This document shows positions 1-8,443 of a DNA stretch of 41,645 nucleotides, in pieces (position 1 is the stretch's first letter; each line of letters starts with the position of its first letter). Position numbers and translations under genes: made by a program. The notes beneath the pieces were generated by a model. It worked only from the letters and a program-made list of their open reading frames with translations. It was not told the DNA's origin and did no database searches. Source of the stretch: Acinetobacter sp. BY419 (GTDB taxonomy: Bacteria; Pseudomonadota; Gammaproteobacteria; Pseudomonadales; Moraxellaceae); the NCBI RefSeq assembly GCF_019038395.1, contig NZ_JAGFXZ010000029.1, positions 1 to 41,645 of the forward strand. Direction: 5' to 3'.

Positions 1-111
1 AAAGCACGTAGTCTTCATGGATTTCTCAGCGGAATTTATGCTTCGCTATGTGCATATCAATTAACCCATCGAAATAAGCCAAAAATTCAAATTATGAAAT
101 CATCGGCTTAA
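1..111 (+). CDS. Transposase C-terminal fragment (IS982-like?), cut by window edge
   Basis: An open frame runs in from the left edge for 36 codons to a TAA at 109-111. The peptide includes GFLSGIYASLCAYQLTHRNK, which looks like the C-terminus of a DDE transposase. From memory it best fits IS982-family elements common in Acinetobacter, but the family call is tentative because only the tail is present. The bases after the stop (about 112-126, GGATTCAGGTT) could be the element's inverted-repeat end; the partner end lies outside the window, so this cannot be checked here. Confidence 0.5.
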   Translation, partial: KARSLHGFLSGIYASLCAYQLTHRNKPKIQIMKSSA

Positions 112-537
112 GCAGGATTCAGGTTAAATTATAATAATATTATTTAAATTAAATAAAAATCAATGATCTAAGAAACCTTTAGGTTAGATAAAAATTATAT
201 GAAAATACTTTTCTGCATTAATTTAAATAGTTCTATCTCTTATCATACGAGCTACCATCTTTATCAAAAATAACAATTAGAAACAATTAATCTTGTTTCT
301 ATGTCTTAAAAAATTTTCTATATCTCTACAGCTTGTTCAATCAAGGTTTCACGTCTATTTTCGTCCATCTTTTCGTAGTATTTTTGCTCGGAACTATTAA
401 GTTGACTTAAAAATAGCTATAGACAAGGTATGTGATCTATTATATTTTTTAAACGTTAATCACATAAATCGAATTAAAAAAATTAATAATTATTAATAAA
501 TACCAATTCTGAACATATAAAAATAAAGGGGTTTCAA
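112..537. other. AT-rich gap between transposase tail and wza
   Basis: No intact gene is visible. On the minus strand, about 418 down to 318, there is a short open frame ending in TAG whose product contains SEQKYYEKMDENRRETLIEQ, helical and protein-like, possibly a gene relic. The wza leader occupies the right end; a TTGACT at 402-407 is a possible -35 element but I see no convincing -10 at the right distance. No JUMPstart/ops element (GGCGGTAGC) is present. Confidence 0.4.
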
Positions 538-1614
538 GTGAAGCATAGACACCTTTTAGGTATTTTTACCTTAAGCCTATCTCTAGTTGGATGTGCAGCC
601 ATATCCGGCTTTCAAACATATAATTTACCAAAAGAGGGAATCTATCAGACTGAACGAGGAACGCCTGTCAATCTGGTACAGTTGAATCAGAATACCCTGC
701 CGGTATTACAGTCTGCGCAAACCAATAATCTCAGTCATTATGCTACTTTATTTCAGACCGAAGTGCAGGATTACCGCTTGAATCCAGGTGATATTTTATC
801 TTTTCAATTATGGGCCTATCCTGAAATCAGTGCAGCTCCTACAGCAAGTGATAATAACAACGGCTACCAGATTGACCGAAATGGTTATATTCATTTTCCA
901 TTCATCGGCCGTTATAAAGCAGCAGGAAAAACCCTTCCACAAGTGAATCAGGAAGTCCGACGCAAATTAACTCCCTACTTAAACCGCCCGGATGTGGTGG
1001 TCAGAGTCATTTCCTATCAGGGACAACGCTATTCCGTGGTAGGTAATGTGAAATCGGCAGGGCAATTTTACCTGTCTGATCAACCCATCAGTGTTTATAC
1101 CGCCTTAGGTTTGGCTGGCGGTATGAATGAGCAAGGCGATTCTACTTCGATCCAACTTGTACGTCAGGGTGTGACCTATGACCTGAATACCATTGCACTG
1201 GAAAAGGCGGGTTATTCCTTACACAAGCTCTTGATTCAGCCTAATGACACCCTTTATATCAACCCTCGTGAAAACCAGAAGATCTATGTCATGGGTGAAG
1301 CAGGTGTCAATAAACCCTTACCACTACGTGACCAGGGGATGACTCTTGCTGATGTGCTGGGTGAAAGTGAAGGAATTAACCCTTATTCAGCCAGTGCTAG
1401 CCGGATTTATATTTTACGTGGCAATCCGGACAGCAAGATGACTGAAATATATCACTTAAGTCTAGAAAACCTTGGAGATTTTGGCCTGGCCAAACAGTTC
1501 AAAATGCGGAGCAATGATATTGTCTATGTTGATGCCACAGGTCTGACCCGTTGGGAACGTGTGATTAGCCAGATTCTTCCATTTTCATATGTCGCTGATT
1601 CAGCTATACGATAG
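538..1614 (+). CDS. wza: Capsule polysaccharide export outer-membrane lipoprotein Wza
   Basis: Forms the outer-membrane channel through which group 1-type capsular polysaccharide leaves the cell, working with the inner-membrane kinase Wzc. The 358-residue product starts with a lipoprotein signal peptide whose lipobox LVGC places the lipidated cysteine at residue 19. A polysaccharide-export domain follows (about residues 75-165, containing YRLNPGDILSFQLWAYPEI), then SLBB-type domains to about residue 330 and a C-terminal amphipathic segment suited to the outer-membrane helix barrel. The GTG start at 538 is supported by AAGGGG at 526-531, six bases upstream. Length is close to typical Wza. It heads the wza-(wzb relic)-wzc block. 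Confidence 0.93.
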   Translation: MKHRHLLGIFTLSLSLVGCAAISGFQTYNLPKEGIYQTERGTPVNLVQLNQNTLPVLQSAQTNNLSHYATLFQTEVQDYRLNPGDILSFQLWAYPEISAAPTASDNNNGYQIDRNGYIHFPFIGRYKAAGKTLPQVNQEVRRKLTPYLNRPDVVVRVISYQGQRYSVVGNVKSAGQFYLSDQPISVYTALGLAGGMNEQGDSTSIQLVRQGVTYDLNTIALEKAGYSLHKLLIQPNDTLYINPRENQKIYVMGEAGVNKPLPLRDQGMTLADVLGESEGINPYSASASRIYILRGNPDSKMTEIYHLSLENLGDFGLAKQFKMRSNDIVYVDATGLTRWERVISQILPFSYVADSAIR

Positions 1615-1625
1615 ATTACTCAGCT

Positions 1626-2026
1626 ATGAAAATTAAAAATCTTTTAGGGATCTTTTGGGGGAAATAGAGGTCATCAATTCATGACTGAAAATTTATTAAT
1701 AAGATCCGCCTGTACGCGTAGATTAAACTTATAAATACAGGCAATTGGAATAATGATTATCCCTGATGACAACAGCCTGTTTTGATATAAACCCATGGAC
1801 TTCAGCTATAACGCCATGATACTCAAAACTGGAAATACAACAGATTAAATAACATGGTCTTATTCTGATCAGAATAAAAATATCTGGCCTGAGGTAGGCG
1901 AGATATTTCAAGAAAGGACAATAGAACCAGAATACTTAAAATCCTTTCTCGCAAAGGCAGCAAGTCTTTGATTAATTTCTATAATTTTATTCAAGAAATA
2001 TCACTGACTGGAAAAATCACTTTTAA
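1626..2026 (+). pseudogene. wzb: Degenerate wzb (low-molecular-weight protein tyrosine phosphatase)
   Basis: Between wza and wzc, where wzb normally lies, there is no intact frame, but pieces of a Wzb-like protein can be read across three frames. They begin at ATG 1626 with MKIKNLLGIF, then a stop, then RSS and MTENLL where Wzb has its CxGNxCRSPMxE active-site loop. Later pieces are MVL followed by SDQNK-like and KYLA (about 1852-1890), FYNFIQEIS (about 1976-2003) and DWKNHF followed by TAA at 2024-2026. The 401 bp span is slightly short of the roughly 430 bp expected for a 142-residue Wzb. The catalytic cysteine codon is lost and several frameshifts and stops are needed, so the phosphatase cannot be made from this copy. 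The assignment rests on position plus piecewise similarity judged by eye. Confidence 0.75.
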
Positions 2027-2046
2027 ACTTTTAGATAGTTAAAATT

Positions 2047-4230
2047 ATGAACAAAAATAACAATACCGAAAATATGCTTGACCTAAAAGGGGTGTTCTTT
2101 TCCCTGCTCGCGCAATGGAAGCTCATCCTTTTATGTGGCTTGCTCAGCATGATTGTCGTGCTGCTGTATATACGTACTGCAGCCCCTAATTATAAGGTAG
2201 ATGCAATTGTCCAGGTCGAGGAAAGTAGAGGGGCATCAGCTGCTTTATTAGGCAGCCTGTCAAGTATTATCAGTCAGATATCTTCATCGAATGCTGAGAT
2301 TGAGGTTTTAAAATCACGCACTATTCTTGAATCAGTGATTGATCGTTTAAATCTGGATCTCCACATTGCCAGCCCTGAAGATACCTTTATTAATCGTCTC
2401 ATTCAGGGAAGAAGTTCTCAAACTGAATATCAACCCGAAACTGTACGCTTTAAAGAAGGTCAGACAAGCTTCAATATTCGTCAGTTTGAAGTTCCTGTAG
2501 CCTATCTGGATAAAAATCTCCTGCTGAAATTTCAACCCCAGAGCTTCAGCTTGATCAATCCAGTTACAGAAGAAATTGTCTTTCAGGGTGCACTTAACCG
2601 GCCAGTTCAAGGCAAAACAGCACAGGGAGACTGGAAAGTTGCAATCTTTACGCAAGACAATCCAGATAACAGTTATCTGATACAAAAACTCTCGTTGCCA
2701 AAAGCAATTGATTCTATTCTAGCCAATTATTCAGTGACGGAAAAAGGCGAACTGAGTGGAGTGCTGCAGCTTCGCTATCAGGGTCAAGATAAACAGCACG
2801 TCACTAACGTCCTGAATACGATTTTGGCGATTTATAGCCAGCATAATATTACACGCCGTTCTACAGAAACAGCCCAGACCCTGACATTCCTGGATGAACA
2901 ATTACCGGATTTAAAGAAACAGCTGGATAATGCAGAATTTGCCTTTAACCGCTTCCGCCAACAGCACAATACTGTTGATATTGCTAAAGAATCTGAATTA
3001 TATTTAAATCAGAGCGTCACCCTGGAAACCCAAAAAGTCTTACTTGAACAGCGACAGGCCGAAATAGGTGCCAAATATGCAGCACTACATCCGGCCATGC
3101 GGGAAATTACAGCTCAACTTCGAGTCATCAATGGCAAGATTCGTGAGCTGAATACCGCACTTAAAAATGTTCCAGAGATACAACGTCAGTTCTTGCAACT
3201 GTCACGCGATGTAGAGGTCAAACAGCAACTGTATACCAACCTGGTAAATTCCTATCAACAACTGCGGATTGCCAAAGCGGGTGAAATTGGCAATGTACAT
3301 ATCATTGATACCGCACTTGAACCGATTGACCAGATGCAACAGAAAACGCCACTGATTCTGTTCCTCGCCTTTTGGTTCGGTATTTTCCTGGGAATCCTGG
3401 TGGCATTATTCCGCAATATGCTGCGTTCCGGTGTGAAAGAGAGCAGTCAGATAGAATATCAACTGGGACTTCCAGTCTATGCGAATATTGCACACTCCCC
3501 GAGTCAGAAACCCGGGCTAAAACTCCTGAAAAAGAAAAATATTCCATTCGTATTAGCCCTTAAACATAGCGATGATATTGCGATCGAAAGCTTGCGAAGC
3601 ATCCGTACCGCGAGCCATTTCGTCCTTAGCCAGGCCAAGAACAACATCATCATGATTTCAGGTCCCGCACCAAAAGTCGGAAAATCATTTGTTTGTAGCA
3701 ACCTGGCGGTCATCATGGCCGAAAAAAACAAACGCGTACTGGTGATTGATGCAGACTTGCGTCGTGGTCATATCCACAAATATTTTGATCTGGATCATCA
3801 AAATGGATTAACTGAATACCTGAATGAGCAAATTACATTAGAACAGATGATACAAAACACCAATCTTCCGAACTTAAATGTCATCACCTGCGGTAAAAAT
3901 TCACCCAATCCGTCTGAGCTTCTCAATTCGGTACGCTTTCAGGAATTACTGCAATCTGTGATTCCGCACTATGACCATATCATTATTGATACCCCCCCTG
4001 TACTGGCTGTCACGGATGCGATTATCGTATCCCGATATGTCGGACTAAATTTGGTGGTAGCACGCTATGCAAAAACACAAATGAAGGAGCTGGAGCTTAC
4101 ATTGAAGCGTTTTAAACAGGCCGGTTGTATCGTAAATGGCTTTATCCTGAATGATATTCAGCCTTCAGCAGGAGGCAGCTATAGTTATGATTACATTTAT
4201 AGTTATAAGTCTAGAGTACAAAATAGCTGA
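2047..4230 (+). CDS. wzc: Capsule assembly tyrosine autokinase Wzc
   Basis: Inner-membrane co-polymerase and BY-kinase controlling capsule polymerisation and export; cycles of C-terminal tyrosine phosphorylation and Wzb-mediated dephosphorylation are required in the classical model. The 727-residue protein has an N-terminal Wzz domain with TM1 at about residues 28-44, a long coiled periplasmic section, and TM2 at about 433-455. The cytoplasmic kinase has Walker A GPAPKVGKS (about 539), Walker A' VLVIDADLR (about 565) and Walker B HIIIDTPP (about 645). The tail carries a tyrosine cluster, YSYDYIYSYK. The ATG at 2047 lacks a good Shine-Dalgarno, so it may once have been translationally coupled to the decayed wzb upstream. 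All kinase motifs look intact. Confidence 0.95.
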   Translation: MNKNNNTENMLDLKGVFFSLLAQWKLILLCGLLSMIVVLLYIRTAAPNYKVDAIVQVEESRGASAALLGSLSSIISQISSSNAEIEVLKSRTILESVIDRLNLDLHIASPEDTFINRLIQGRSSQTEYQPETVRFKEGQTSFNIRQFEVPVAYLDKNLLLKFQPQSFSLINPVTEEIVFQGALNRPVQGKTAQGDWKVAIFTQDNPDNSYLIQKLSLPKAIDSILANYSVTEKGELSGVLQLRYQGQDKQHVTNVLNTILAIYSQHNITRRSTETAQTLTFLDEQLPDLKKQLDNAEFAFNRFRQQHNTVDIAKESELYLNQSVTLETQKVLLEQRQAEIGAKYAALHPAMREITAQLRVINGKIRELNTALKNVPEIQRQFLQLSRDVEVKQQLYTNLVNSYQQLRIAKAGEIGNVHIIDTALEPIDQMQQKTPLILFLAFWFGIFLGILVALFRNMLRSGVKESSQIEYQLGLPVYANIAHSPSQKPGLKLLKKKNIPFVLALKHSDDIAIESLRSIRTASHFVLSQAKNNIIMISGPAPKVGKSFVCSNLAVIMAEKNKRVLVIDADLRRGHIHKYFDLDHQNGLTEYLNEQITLEQMIQNTNLPNLNVITCGKNSPNPSELLNSVRFQELLQSVIPHYDHIIIDTPPVLAVTDAIIVSRYVGLNLVVARYAKTQMKELELTLKRFKQAGCIVNGFILNDIQPSAGGSYSYDYIYSYKSRVQNS

Positions 4231-4243
4231 TGCCATTCAGATA

Positions 4244-4270
4244 AAAAAACCAGCAATTGCTGGTTTTTTT
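4244..4270 (+). terminator. Rho-independent terminator after wzc
   Basis: Stem CCAGCA/TGCTGG (4250-4263, extended by flanking A/T pairs) followed by a T-run to 4270, 14 bases past the wzc stop. Confidence 0.85.
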
Positions 4271-4396
4271 ATCTCTTCTAACGTCAACAGAATTGCGATA
4301 TTTGCTTGCTAAAAAACCACCCATTCTGCAAGATTTCTCAAAATTTTCTGCTAAGATGGAATGAACCTCCACGATAACATTAGATTGGAATAATAC

Positions 4397-5101
4397 ATGA
4401 GTAAGGCCTTACCGATTGCTGTCGCTGTTCTTTTAGGCGGTGCCGCGCTAGTACCTGTTTACTATGCAACTCAAAACCCAGCTACTCAAACAACAAAAGC
4501 ATCTAAAGATGCCTCGGCTGTTTCTAAAATTAGCTATGCACTTGGTTATGAAGTTGCTCATCAAACTCCACCTGAACTGGATATTAACAGCTTTGTGACA
4601 GGCGTTCGCGAAGGTCATGCCCGTACTGCACCTGCTTATACTGAAGAAGAATTACAAGCCGCTTATGAGCAGTTCCAGAAAGAAATGCAGCAGAAGCAAG
4701 TCGACAGTGCCAAGCAGGCTCAAGCGTCAAGCGATACTTTCCTGACTGAAAATGCCAAAAAAGCAGGGATAAAAACCACCCCATCTGGTTTGCAATATCT
4801 AGTGACTAAAGAAGGCACTGGCAAGCAACCTGCCGAATCTTCAATCGTGAAAGTACATTACACAGGAAAACTGGTGGATGGTACCGTGTTTGACAGTTCG
4901 GTCGAACGTGGTGAGCCGATTGAGTTCCCGCTTAACCAGGTAATTCCAGGATGGACCGAAGGGGTACAACTGATGAAAGAAGGTGGCAAAGCCACGCTGT
5001 ATATCCCGGCACAGCTTGCGTATGGTGAACAGGGCGTACCAGGTACGATTCCTCCAAACAGTACTTTGATTTTTGATGTGGAACTTATCGAAGTCAAATA
5101 A
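4397..5101 (+). CDS. fkpA: FKBP-type peptidyl-prolyl cis-trans isomerase (first of tandem pair)
   Basis: Envelope prolyl isomerase/chaperone. The 234-residue product has an N-terminal hydrophobic signal or anchor (about residues 5-24), a helical FkpA-type dimerisation domain (about 40-125, with ALGYEVAHQ) and a C-terminal FKBP domain (about 135-234) carrying [16 protein letters not shown], the GWTEGVQLM loop and [11 protein letters not shown]. It lies downstream of wzc, as fkpA does next to Acinetobacter capsule loci, but has its own leader and terminator. A paralogue follows 49 bp downstream. Symbol assigned by family and position. Confidence 0.85.
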   Translation: MSKALPIAVAVLLGGAALVPVYYATQNPATQTTKASKDASAVSKISYALGYEVAHQTPPELDINSFVTGVREGHARTAPAYTEEELQAAYEQFQKEMQQKQVDSAKQAQASSDTFLTENAKKAGIKTTPSGLQYLVTKEGTGKQPAESSIVKVHYTGKLVDGTVFDSSVERGEPIEFPLNQVIPGWTEGVQLMKEGGKATLYIPAQLAYGEQGVPGTIPPNSTLIFDVELIEVK

Positions 5102-5110
5102 TCCACGAAT

Positions 5111-5140
5111 AAGGAGAGCATTGTGCTCTCCTTTATTTTG
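5111..5140 (+). terminator. Terminator between the two FKBP genes
   Basis: Stem GGAGAGCA/TGCTCTCC (5113-5131) followed by a T-rich tail. It sits close to the second gene's start at 5151, so some readthrough is likely needed if the pair is co-transcribed. Confidence 0.75.
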
Positions 5141-5150
5141 AGAATTAATA

Positions 5151-5840
5151 ATGAAAATACAAATAAGCTTGCTGGTTTTACTGCTGGGTTCTGGCAGTCT
5201 GTTTGCCAAAGAGATCACTACCAAAAGTCCTGAAGCGGAACAGGTCGGCTACAGCTTTGGTTATCTGATGGGAAAAAGTAATGCAGACTCCTTACAAGGT
5301 ATTGATCTGGATGCTTTCAGTGCCGGATTAAAAGCAGCTGCAGCCGGAAAACAGGCGACTTTAAGTGAAGAAGACATGGCTCGGGTCTTGACCCAGTTTA
5401 AGCGTCAGACTGAAGCCAAAGAGCTGATTCTCCTGAAAAAACAGGCCGATGAAAATGCCAAAATCGGTCAGGCTTTTCTGGCTGAAAATGCCAAAAAACC
5501 TGGGGTAAAAACCACCAAATCAGGCCTGCAATACCAGATTCTTCAGGAAGGTAAAGGCAAATCGCCGAGCGCAAACAGTAATGTCCGCGTACATTATGAA
5601 GGCCGTTTGATCGATGGTACTGTTTTTGACAGCTCGATTGCCCGCAATCAGCCTGTGGTATTTCGTACCACCCAGGTCATTACCGGCTGGACCGAAGGCT
5701 TACAGCTGATGAAAGAAGGTGCCAAATATCGTTTCTTCATTCCGGCTGAACTAGCCTATGGACAAATTGGTTCAGGTGATGTGATTGAACCAAACAGTAC
5801 TTTAATTTTTGATGTGGAATTACTGGAAATTATTAAATAA
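5151..5840 (+). CDS. FKBP-type peptidyl-prolyl cis-trans isomerase (second of tandem pair)
   Basis: A 229-residue paralogue of the preceding gene. A cleavable signal peptide is likely, with FAKE near residues 18-21 as cleavage region. The FkpA/Mip-like helical dimerisation domain (about 30-120, with GYSFGYLMGK) precedes an FKBP domain (about 130-229) with [25 protein letters not shown] and IPAELAYGQIG. The two proteins share the same layout and the motif AENAKK before the FKBP domain, consistent with local duplication followed by divergence. Expected to act in the periplasm on outer-membrane protein folding. Confidence 0.85.
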   Translation: MKIQISLLVLLLGSGSLFAKEITTKSPEAEQVGYSFGYLMGKSNADSLQGIDLDAFSAGLKAAAAGKQATLSEEDMARVLTQFKRQTEAKELILLKKQADENAKIGQAFLAENAKKPGVKTTKSGLQYQILQEGKGKSPSANSNVRVHYEGRLIDGTVFDSSIARNQPVVFRTTQVITGWTEGLQLMKEGAKYRFFIPAELAYGQIGSGDVIEPNSTLIFDVELLEIIK

Positions 5841-5867
5841 TAAGTACTATTTTTCTGATCTAAAATT

Positions 5868-5898
5868 AGAGAGGCTCTATATTCGCCTCTCTTTTTTT
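5868..5898 (+). terminator. Terminator after the second FKBP gene
   Basis: Stem AGAGAGGC/GCCTCTCT (5868-5892) with a T-run immediately after. Confidence 0.85.
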
Positions 5899-6003
5899 AT
5901 GGGCTTAAGTCGCCATAAATCGCAGGTTTTCATGTCACATTCCGATCAGTTTTGCTATGTTATGTTTTAAGCAAGCGATTCAACAACAATAGAGGATGTC
6001 AGC

Positions 6004-6738
6004 ATGGCAGCAATCAAGACCCGCGAAATTCATTACACTGCACAGGATGGCAGCCCATTAGTTGGTTATTTTGCCGCACCAGAAACAGATACGCCGGTTG
6101 CCGGTGTACTGGTCGCACCAGAATGGTGGGGTCGTAATGAATATACCGAACAGCGTGCCCGTGAACTTGCAGAACATGGCTATGCGGCCTTGGCTATGGA
6201 CATGTATGGTGACAAAAAAGTCACGACCAATTCTGATCAGGCTTATCAGTGGATGATGCAGACTTTTGAAGATCCTGACACCATTGTCAACCGTGCCACA
6301 GCGGCTTTGAATACCTTGGCAGCGCAGGATGAAGTCAATGCCGACAAACTTGCAGCCATTGGTTTCTGCTACGGTGGCAAAGTCGTACTGGATCTGGCCC
6401 GTTCCAATGCACCATTAAAAGCAGTAGCTACCTTCCATGGCAACCTGTCTCCGAAAGCACCGGCTCAGGAAGGTCAGGTACAGGCGGAAATTCTGGTCCT
6501 ACATGGTGAACTGGACAGCATGGTCACCCTGGATGATGTGGCCAGTTTCCGCGAGGAAATGCATGCTGCCAAAGTCGAGCATGAAGTGATTGTTTTTGAA
6601 AATGCCAAACATGGCTTTAGCAACCCGCTCGCGGATGAACGGGCCAAAGCCAATGGCGTGGATCTTGGCTACAATGCAGAAGCTGAACAAAAAAGCTTGG
6701 CGGCAATGTATGCCTTGCTAGATCGTCATTTGGCATAA
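6004..6738 (+). CDS. Dienelactone hydrolase family protein
   Basis: Cytosolic alpha/beta-hydrolase of the dienelactone hydrolase family, 244 residues, the usual length. The nucleophile elbow GFCYGG places the catalytic Cys at residue 122; the acid is probably D171 in HGELDS and the base H203 in AKHGFSNP, completing a Cys-Asp-His triad. There are no chlorocatechol or beta-ketoadipate pathway genes nearby, so a true dienelactone substrate is unsupported; general carboxylesterase activity is equally possible. The ATG at 6004 follows AGAGGA at 5990-5995. It is monocistronic or paired loosely with the HIT gene 90 bp downstream. Confidence 0.88.
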   Translation: MAAIKTREIHYTAQDGSPLVGYFAAPETDTPVAGVLVAPEWWGRNEYTEQRARELAEHGYAALAMDMYGDKKVTTNSDQAYQWMMQTFEDPDTIVNRATAALNTLAAQDEVNADKLAAIGFCYGGKVVLDLARSNAPLKAVATFHGNLSPKAPAQEGQVQAEILVLHGELDSMVTLDDVASFREEMHAAKVEHEVIVFENAKHGFSNPLADERAKANGVDLGYNAEAEQKSLAAMYALLDRHLA

Positions 6739-6828
6739 ATAGAAACAACTATTCGGCTTGTTCACAGGCTGAATATTCTAGATACTTTATAAAGAAAAGA
6801 AGATAAATCCTACCAGAGGAGAATGTGT

Positions 6829-7191
6829 ATGATGGCTGAAACCAACTGCCCCTACTGCAATTTTGACGAATATGATGTCATTGCCAAAAATGATTATGGT
6901 GTGGTGTTGCCTGAACCGAATTCATTGTCCGAAGGTCACTGTGTAGTGATTCCATTGCGGCATGTGGACTCATTTTTTGAAGTGACCGATAAAGAACGTA
7001 AAAGTCTGATGTCCTTACTGGAACAGGCACGTAATGAACTGAATTTACGTTACCAGCCTGCCGGTTTTCATGTCGGCTTTATTGATGGTGAAGTTTTTCA
7101 GGAAAAGGTCGAACATCTGCATATTCATATTATTCCGCGTTATGCAGGCAAGGTCTTGAAGCTGGATGAACGTTGGGGTATTAGCGATTAA
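6829..7191 (+). CDS. HIT family (histidine triad) nucleotide-binding protein
   Basis: Small cytosolic nucleotide hydrolase or transferase of the HIT superfamily. The signature HLHIHII lies at residues 96-102, and the N-terminal CPYC motif may bind zinc. The frame extends to an ATG at 6823, but AGAGGAG at 6815-6821 abuts that codon; the ATGs at 6829 and 6832 have workable spacing, so 6829 is used. About 120 residues is normal for the family. Substrate unknown. Confidence 0.85.
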   Translation: MMAETNCPYCNFDEYDVIAKNDYGVVLPEPNSLSEGHCVVIPLRHVDSFFEVTDKERKSLMSLLEQARNELNLRYQPAGFHVGFIDGEVFQEKVEHLHIHIIPRYAGKVLKLDERWGISD

Positions 7192-7212
7192 ATCTGTTCT
7201 GCCTGAACCAAT

Positions 7213-7238
7213 AAATGCTCTCCGGAGCATTTATTTTT
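7213..7238 (+). terminator. Terminator after the HIT gene
   Basis: Stem AAATGCTC/GAGCATTT with TCCG loop (7213-7232), followed by a T-rich tail. Confidence 0.75.
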
Positions 7239-7318
7239 ATGAAATGAATATTCTATTTCTATAGATTCATATCTGATTTTTTATCCTACTTTTCACATTT
7301 ACCCCCTGCTGGTTCCGC

Positions 7319-7324
7319 TATACT
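7319..7324 (+). promoter_or_regulatory. Possible -10 element of mutY promoter
   Basis: TATACT stands 25 bp before the mutY start. No good -35 at 16-18 bp is visible (TTTACC at 7298 gives 15 bp spacing). Confidence 0.3.
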
Positions 7325-7348
7325 AGCTGCTGCTTATTCGGTTGCTAT

Positions 7349-8383
7349 GTGTTCATGTTTGTATTTTCAGATGCCCTGTTGGAATGGTTTGATGTGCATG
7401 GTCGTCATGACTTGCCTTGGCAGGTGACAGATGATCCCTATAAAGTCTGGGTCTCTGAAATCATGTTACAGCAAACCCAGGTCAAAACTGTGCTGCAATA
7501 TTTTGAGCGATTTATCCAGCGTTTCCCTACTGTTCAGGACTTGGGGCAAGCTTCATGGGATGAGGTTGCGCCGTACTGGGCAGGACTGGGCTATTATGCC
7601 CGGGCCCGTAACCTGCACAAAGCTGCCGGCATCGTGGCTGCTCAGCAGCATTTCCCGCAGACCCTGGAAGAATGGATTGCCTTACCTGGCATTGGCCGTT
7701 CTACCGCAGGCGCCCTCATGTCACTGGGTTTACGTCAATATGGCGTGATTATGGATGGCAATGTCAAACGGGTATTGTCACGTTTCTTTGCGATTGAGGA
7801 TGATCTGTCCAAACCGGTGCATGAACGTGCCCTCTGGCAACTGGCGGAACAGCTGTGCCCAGTCGAACGCAATCATGACTATACCCAGGCAATTATGGAT
7901 CTGGGTGCAACCGTCTGTACGCCGAAAAAGCCTTTATGTCTGTATTGTCCAATGCAGCAGCATTGCAAAGCCCATCAACAAGGTCTGGAAAATGAATTGC
8001 CTTTTAAAAAAGCCAAAAAACCGGTTCCGCTGCGCTCTGCTCAGGTCTTACTGATCCAGTCCGGTGCAGACTGGCTATGGCAACAACGTCCCAATAGCGG
8101 TCTTTGGGGCGGTCTCTGGTGTCTGCCTATTATTGAAAATGCACATGAATTTGAACAACAATGTCAGCAGCTTGGCCTGAAAAACATCATCAAAAAGGTC
8201 CAGATGAGCCACAGCTTTACCCATTTTACCTGGCAGCTTGAAGCGATTGTTTTTTCGGCAGATCAGGATCAACAGGAACATCTGGCGATTGAACTGAAAG
8301 GCAACTGGATGAGCCCAGAAACAGCGATTGCTTGCGGTCTTCCGACAGCGATGAAAAAATTGATCTCTAACGTAAATCTGTGA
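7349..8383 (+). CDS. mutY: A/G-specific adenine DNA glycosylase MutY
   Basis: Removes adenine mispaired with 8-oxoguanine in base-excision repair. The 344-residue protein has catalytic Glu37 in EIMLQQTQV (matching E. coli numbering), the helix-hairpin-helix LPGIGRSTAGAL, and catalytic Asp136 in DGNVKRVLSR. The [4Fe-4S] loop CTPKKPLCLYCPMQQHC gives C190, C197, C200 and C206. A NUDIX-like 8-oxoG-recognition domain fills about residues 225-340. The start is GTG at 7349; ATG at 7355 is an alternative, and neither has a strong Shine-Dalgarno. A second base-excision glycosylase gene (tag) follows 1 kb downstream on the same strand. Confidence 0.95.
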   Translation: MFMFVFSDALLEWFDVHGRHDLPWQVTDDPYKVWVSEIMLQQTQVKTVLQYFERFIQRFPTVQDLGQASWDEVAPYWAGLGYYARARNLHKAAGIVAAQQHFPQTLEEWIALPGIGRSTAGALMSLGLRQYGVIMDGNVKRVLSRFFAIEDDLSKPVHERALWQLAEQLCPVERNHDYTQAIMDLGATVCTPKKPLCLYCPMQQHCKAHQQGLENELPFKKAKKPVPLRSAQVLLIQSGADWLWQQRPNSGLWGGLWCLPIIENAHEFEQQCQQLGLKNIIKKVQMSHSFTHFTWQLEAIVFSADQDQQEHLAIELKGNWMSPETAIACGLPTAMKKLISNVNL

Positions 8384-8443
8384 CATAGTCTAAACAAAGC
8401 AAAATATCGATCTGCTCAGAATGAGCATTGCCAATATTTAAGG

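Noticed and set aside
112..537. Search for a JUMPstart/ops element before wza
   Set aside because: No GGCGGTAGC core is present in the leader.
1729..1911. Minus-strand 60-codon open frame between wza and wzc
   Set aside because: It is antisense to the wzb relic, has no ribosome site and reads as an accidental frame.
4841..5224. Minus-strand 127-codon open frame spanning the FKBP gene pair
   Set aside because: It is the shadow of two well-supported FKBP genes and crosses their intergenic terminator.
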